Source: Clostridia bacterium
Lineage (GTDB): Bacteria; Bacillota; Clostridia; UBA1212; UBA1255
DNA: 34,571 nucleotides
Assembly (NCBI GenBank): GCA_017620915.1
Contig: JAFZSK010000071.1
Coordinates: forward strand, 1 to 34,571
Reading direction: 5' to 3'
Of this stretch, positions 31,135 to 34,571 are shown piece after piece; positions within the stretch are counted from its first letter, which is position 1, and every line of letters begins with the position of its first letter. The notes under the pieces are model-generated. The model was given only the letters and a program-made list of their open reading frames with translations. It was not told the DNA's origin and searched no databases. Both the position numbers and the translations under genes were made by a program.

Positions 31135-32289
31135 TTAAAAATAATCATCCGGCAGTTCGATCGGGCCGGTCTGATCCGTTGCCTCCGGTTCGCCGTTCGT
31201 CGTTTCGGGTTCTGCCGTAGTTTGCGCTTCGGGGGTCGTTGCTTCGGTCGATGGAGCATCGGTAGCAGGTACTTCAGTCGCGGGAACTTCGGTAGGTTTC
31301 GGCTCGAGCGCCTTATATCTGATCTCATATTCGGTGCTGAGATACTTGTTGTACGTCAATTTAAGTACCGATGCGTCAGTAACGGTTCCGACGCTGTCCG
31401 GCATAAAGCCGATACTGGCCTTGCACTTTCCGGTAAAATTGAGCGCACTGATAAAATCGCCGGCATCTGTGGCCTCCGGAATATAAACGATCTTATTTGA
31501 GTGATCGATCTCGTACAGATCGGAATCAAAAGCAAAACCTTTCATATATACCTCCGCCAGCTGTACCCATTTGTTCAGCATGCTGTTGTCAAAAAACGTG
31601 TACCGCACGGCGACTACAGGACCGGTGTTCAGATTGTCCTGCGTCTCATCGGAAGACGTATTATTACTGCGATCGAGCACCGTTACGAATTCATCGCTGC
31701 CCGCGTATTTGACCGCCAGTTCGTAATAATAAATTTTGTTGAGCGTGTACCACCAGTTGTCGAACATCGCGATATACACCGGCGTGGAAAACTCCAGCGT
31801 CAACTGTACATCGAGCGTAGTGTTCTGATACGACCAGTAGGAGCGCTCATCGTTGTCGAACAGATTGGCGAGCACATGATCCCGGTATCCTTCCGGCGAA
31901 TCCGCGGAAATGCTGCAGAGCGTACGGATATTGCCTTTATCCTGGTCTATATAATCCTTGAATTTAAGTGTCTCAGTATCGGGACGTTCCGTAGGCTCCG
32001 CAGTGGGTTCGGGCGTCGCGGTAGGTTCGGGCGTAGGCGTTGACGTCGGTTCGGCGGTGGGGGCCTGTGCATCGGTCGCTTCGGTTGCGGGCGCCGCGGT
32101 ATCGGCTGCGGGATCGGTATTGACCGCTCCGGTGGGAGTATCAGTCGACGCCGGTAGCGTAGCATTGTTGAAAGTCGGATCCGGTTCCGTGCCTACGTTA
32201 CAGCCGGTAAATAAGCACGATATGCACAGTAGTAGTGCTGCCGCCGTGCACAGCAATTTTATATATTTAGTGGAAATCGGTTTCTGCAT
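31135..32289 (-). CDS. Thr/Pro-rich lipoprotein with discoidin-like domain, 384 aa
   Basis: An exported lipoprotein with no clear family name. The signal peptide ends in the lipobox LFTGC (Cys30). A Thr/Pro/Ala/Glu-rich linker runs from about 35 to 105 (PTSTPTPEPTATPEPT). Next is a beta-sandwich-like region of about 130 residues that resembles an F5/8-type (discoidin) carbohydrate-binding fold: NLFDNDERSYWSY, LTLEFSTPVYIAMFDNWW, KWVQLAEVYMKG. A second small domain follows (about 260-335), and a second Thr/Pro/Glu-rich tail ends the protein. A surface or cell-wall binding role is inferred. It has a GGAGG ribosome site, lies 39 bp past the PHP gene and 20 bp before the SGNH gene. Confidence 0.7.
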   Translation of the reverse strand: MQKPISTKYIKLLCTAAALLLCISCLFTGCNVGTEPDPTFNNATLPASTDTPTGAVNTDPAADTAAPATEATDAQAPTAEPTSTPTPEPTATPEPTAEPTERPDTETLKFKDYIDQDKGNIRTLCSISADSPEGYRDHVLANLFDNDERSYWSYQNTTLDVQLTLEFSTPVYIAMFDNWWYTLNKIYYYELAVKYAGSDEFVTVLDRSNNTSSDETQDNLNTGPVVAVRYTFFDNSMLNKWVQLAEVYMKGFAFDSDLYEIDHSNKIVYIPEATDAGDFISALNFTGKCKASIGFMPDSVGTVTDASVLKLTYNKYLSTEYEIRYKALEPKPTEVPATEVPATDAPSTEATTPEAQTTAEPETTNGEPEATDQTGPIELPDDYF

Positions 32290-32328
32290 TGATCATTCCT
32301 CCGATCTGTATCAGCATAGTGCTGACGC

Positions 32329-33069
32329 TCACAATATCAGCCCCGGCGGCAATTCCCGCAGCGCCTTTATTATCCCCTCCGGCGACACTTCGTCCACTTC
32401 CAGTTCGGCGCCGGGATCTGCTATAAACTGCGGATAATGTGCGTCCGAAGCATGGATCAGCGTATATTCCCGCATGAACGGATACTGCGCATACAGCGCG
32501 TCGATATCGCACTCATACGAGATCTCGGCAAATTGCAGCGGGTAACCGTACGGCATCGCGCCCAGCACCGACAGCGTGCTGTATGAATCGCGGTCAACGT
32601 GCGCGGGATACGCCACTCCGCCCATTTCCAGCACTTTCGGGATCGCGTCGTCAATACTGATTCCCGTGGGCGCCAGCAGCAGCCACGGATATTCTCCGGT
32701 CTGCTCATCTTCCGCGTTCATGATCCGCTGCTCGCCGAATATCTCCGGCCGGTTCGGGATCTGAATATAAGAGGAAACGACAAACTGCCGGAATTCCTCC
32801 AGCAGTTCTAATGTCGGGAACAGGCATACAACGTGGATCTCTTCGGATGTTTCCAGTTCCATGCCGGGCACAACGGTAACGCCGTACGCTCTGCCGGCTT
32901 CGATGGCCGCCGGAACGTTCAGCGAGATGTTGTGGTCGGTAAGGGCAATGGCATCGAGACCGTTAAGCGCGGACAATCCCACCAGGTTCACCGGCGTCAT
33001 CTCATTGTCGCCGCACGGTGAGAGGCAGGAATGCATATGCAGATCTACGTGAATGCGCTGTTTGCTCAT
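32329..33069 (-). CDS. PHP-domain phosphoesterase (hydrogenase-sensor cluster type), 246 aa
   Basis: A PHP superfamily metal-dependent phosphoesterase with unknown substrate. Motifs in order: DLHMHSCLSPCGDNEMTP (residues 9-26), IALTDHNI, VVPGMELET, YPAHVDRDSYS and HASDAHYP. The cysteine-bearing SPCGDNEMTP segment is characteristic of PHP proteins found next to hydrogenase-like genes in Clostridia. It sits 36 bp after the DRTGG gene and is followed by the lipoprotein gene. Its ribosome site is weak, which may lower its translation relative to neighbours. Confidence 0.85.
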   Translation of the reverse strand: MSKQRIHVDLHMHSCLSPCGDNEMTPVNLVGLSALNGLDAIALTDHNISLNVPAAIEAGRAYGVTVVPGMELETSEEIHVVCLFPTLELLEEFRQFVVSSYIQIPNRPEIFGEQRIMNAEDEQTGEYPWLLLAPTGISIDDAIPKVLEMGGVAYPAHVDRDSYSTLSVLGAMPYGYPLQFAEISYECDIDALYAQYPFMREYTLIHASDAHYPQFIADPGAELEVDEVSPEGIIKALRELPPGLIL

Positions 33070-33105
33070 ATTGACCGGTCGCGTCCTTGATCGATAGAAC
33101 GGCGG

Positions 33106-33441
33106 TCACGCGATACCGCGCACCGTGTCGGATGCTTTGATAATGATATCAGCGGCGGAAAGGTCTGTAGCCAGAATGGTGATGCCCTTCTCGTTGGCGC
33201 GCTGTGCCAGGTTCTCGTATATTTCGACGCCTTCGGGAATCACGATGCACGCCACGTCCACCAGCGACGCTACCGCAAGGATATTGATATTGTTCATCAC
33301 GGTGACCCACATGTCTCCGGGGCCCGCGTGGGAGATCACCCAGCTGAGCAGGTCGCAGGAATAAAAACCTTTGATCTCTTTTTCACCGCTTCCGGTAAGG
33401 ATCTTAAGACCGAGTTTGTCGGCAACTTCTTTAACTGTCAT
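33106..33441 (-). CDS. DRTGG-domain-like small protein, 111 aa
   Basis: A small cytoplasmic protein resembling the stand-alone DRTGG domain (related to HPr kinase and phosphotransacetylase N-termini), which is thought to be regulatory. It reads VKEVADKLGLKILTG at the start, then GFYSCDLLSWVISHAGPGDMWVT, and ends with a Rossmann-like part (ACIVIPEGVEI, ITILATDLSAADI). The DRTGG residues themselves are not present, so this is a family-level call based on layout and context. It begins 5 bp after the hydrogenase-like gene stop and precedes the PHP gene, an order commonly seen in clostridial hydrogenase clusters. Confidence 0.75.
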   Translation of the reverse strand: MTVKEVADKLGLKILTGSGEKEIKGFYSCDLLSWVISHAGPGDMWVTVMNNINILAVASLVDVACIVIPEGVEIYENLAQRANEKGITILATDLSAADIIIKASDTVRGIA

Positions 33442-33446
33442 AATTA

Positions 33447-34571
33447 TTATCCCTTTCTGTTCTCTAAAGTAGGAGGCAGCAGTTCCTCCAGTTCCATCAT
33501 TTCTTTTGCGAGATTGCGCACGCGTTCCTTAAGCACGAACACGCAGTCAGTGATCTTGGCGTTGCCGCGGACGATATCTTCGGAAAGCGCCCGGCACGTA
33601 GGCGCGCCGCACGCCCCGCAGTCCAGCGCGGGGAGTTCCGAATAGATCTCTTCCATACGCCTGAGTTTCTGCATGGCGACGGTCATATCGCTGTCCAGCG
33701 TGGTGACGTCGAGATGTTCGGGCATCCGTTCGAAATCGGAGTTATGCAGTTCAACTTCTTCCACGTCGGAAAGCAGTTTCGGCAGCGTGGATTTGAGTTT
33801 GAAACTGCGCGCCCGGGCAACATACATATTCTCCACGGTCAGCGGGCCGCCCAGGCAGCCGCCGGGGCACGCCGCGGCTTCGATGAAGTCAACATCTTTC
33901 AGTTTGTCGTCTTCGAGCTGTTCGAAGATCTTGATCACGTTCTGAACTCCGTCGACATAGAGAATGTAGTCGGAATTAATGCCCTTGGCTTCCCCGCCGA
34001 TGGCGGACCAGCGCACGCCGCTGTAGCCGGCCTGCAGGATGTCTTCGGGCTCCTGGATCTTGCCCATCTGTTTGAGCAGCTTGAAAAATACGCTTTTGAT
34101 GGAGAAAACGCCGTTGACGCCTGACTTCTCCACCTCGATGGGATTGCGGACGCTGGTAAGCTTGGCGGCGCAGGGAGAAATGAAGAACACGCCCACGTCT
34201 TCCGGATCGATGCCGGCGTTCTTTTCGCAGAACTCACGGCGCGCGTTGGCGGCGGATACTTCCATGGGAGATTTGACCGGCATGATCTGATCGATCAGGC
34301 TGGGAAAACGCACCTGGATAAGCCGGACGATCGCCGGGCACGCGGATGAGATCATCGGCCGCGTTTCGGTATGCTTCTGCAGATACCGGTTGCTGGCTTC
34401 GGTAACGATCTCCGCGCCGCGGGCAACTTCGTATACATAGTCGAAGCCGATCTTTTTCAGCGCGGTCATGATGCGGTCGCGGCCGAATTTGGCGACGTCG
34501 TACTGCAGGTACAGCGTGGGCGCCGGCAGCGCTATAGTATATTTATAATCCGCCATGATCTCCAGCGGATC
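33447..34571 (-). CDS. [FeFe]-hydrogenase large-subunit C-terminal-like protein (5' truncated)
   Basis: A protein with an H-cluster-like domain of [FeFe] hydrogenases, probably a sensor rather than a bulk H2 enzyme. Cysteine blocks are ISSACPAIVRLIQVRFP, FISPCAAKLTSVRN and EAAACPGGCLGG. The first has one Cys where catalytic enzymes have two (CC), so the usual proton-relay cysteine is replaced by alanine. A C-terminal Fes-type [4Fe-4S] motif, DCGACGAPTC, is present at about residue 310, with a later Cys (ITDC). The frame continues upstream of the ATG at 34554-34556 to the window edge (DPLEI before it), so the ferredoxin-like N-terminus is missing. First known gene of the operon with the DRTGG and PHP genes. 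Confidence 0.88.
   Translation of the reverse strand, partial: DPLEIMADYKYTIALPAPTLYLQYDVAKFGRDRIMTALKKIGFDYVYEVARGAEIVTEASNRYLQKHTETRPMISSACPAIVRLIQVRFPSLIDQIMPVKSPMEVSAANARREFCEKNAGIDPEDVGVFFISPCAAKLTSVRNPIEVEKSGVNGVFSIKSVFFKLLKQMGKIQEPEDILQAGYSGVRWSAIGGEAKGINSDYILYVDGVQNVIKIFEQLEDDKLKDVDFIEAAACPGGCLGGPLTVENMYVARARSFKLKSTLPKLLSDVEEVELHNSDFERMPEHLDVTTLDSDMTVAMQKLRRMEEIYSELPALDCGACGAPTCRALSEDIVRGNAKITDCVFVLKERVRNLAKEMMELEELLPPTLENRKG

Overview
The window reads as a stretch of chromosome from an anaerobic Bacillota of the class Clostridia, probably an uncultured gut-type lineage. The evidence is a 3' hydrogenase-sensor cluster ([FeFe]-hydrogenase-like protein, DRTGG protein, PHP protein), a DUF5685 gene joined to a cysteine-tailed DnaJ, MutS2, a second GyrA/GyrB-like topoisomerase pair, and AGGAGG-type ribosome sites. 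Most genes are GC-rich (my impression is 55-60%) and nearly all are on the minus strand. Only capA and a DUF2264 gene are on the plus strand. I found no rRNA, tRNA, CRISPR array, insertion sequence or phage gene.

Left part (1-11054): an accessory, glycan-related region. It holds a 5'-truncated CapA-type phosphoesterase, then about 790 bp of AT-rich non-coding DNA with three tandem hairpins, a small SGNH hydrolase, and a secreted GH99-like lipoprotein with a PA14-like C-terminus. Next come an AT-rich membrane protein (candidate anti-sigma factor), its ECF sigma factor, a divergent DUF2264 protein, a HisJ-like PHP phosphatase and a second GH99-like protein that lacks a signal peptide. The ECF gene and the DUF2264 gene appear to be driven by back-to-back promoters sharing one palindromic -35 hexamer.

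Middle (11093-27137): core genes on the minus strand. In transcription order these are parE-like, parC-like, PHP protein, FAD oxidoreductase, pfkA, DUF5685, dnaJ-like and mutS2, then (from an internal sigma-A promoter) glyA and rarA, then (from a weaker promoter) tyrS, the GH99-like gene and the PHP gene. Many junctions are ATGA overlaps or very short gaps. The DUF5685 gene seems to start at a rare ATT codon just after the pfkA stop. A strong intrinsic terminator lies almost on top of the parE ribosome-binding site.

Right part (27267-34571): a fused class II aldolase/short-chain dehydrogenase with its own promoter, a short RNase E/G-like protein, an SGNH hydrolase, a threonine/proline-rich lipoprotein, a PHP protein, a DRTGG-like protein, and a hydrogenase-like protein cut by the window edge.

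The most unusual signals are the tandem hairpin triplet, the symmetric divergent promoter, the ATT start of DUF5685, the terminator abutting parE, and an identical 24-bp repeat placed directly after two stop codons 12.6 kb apart. No complete new multi-gene defence or metabolic system is evident.
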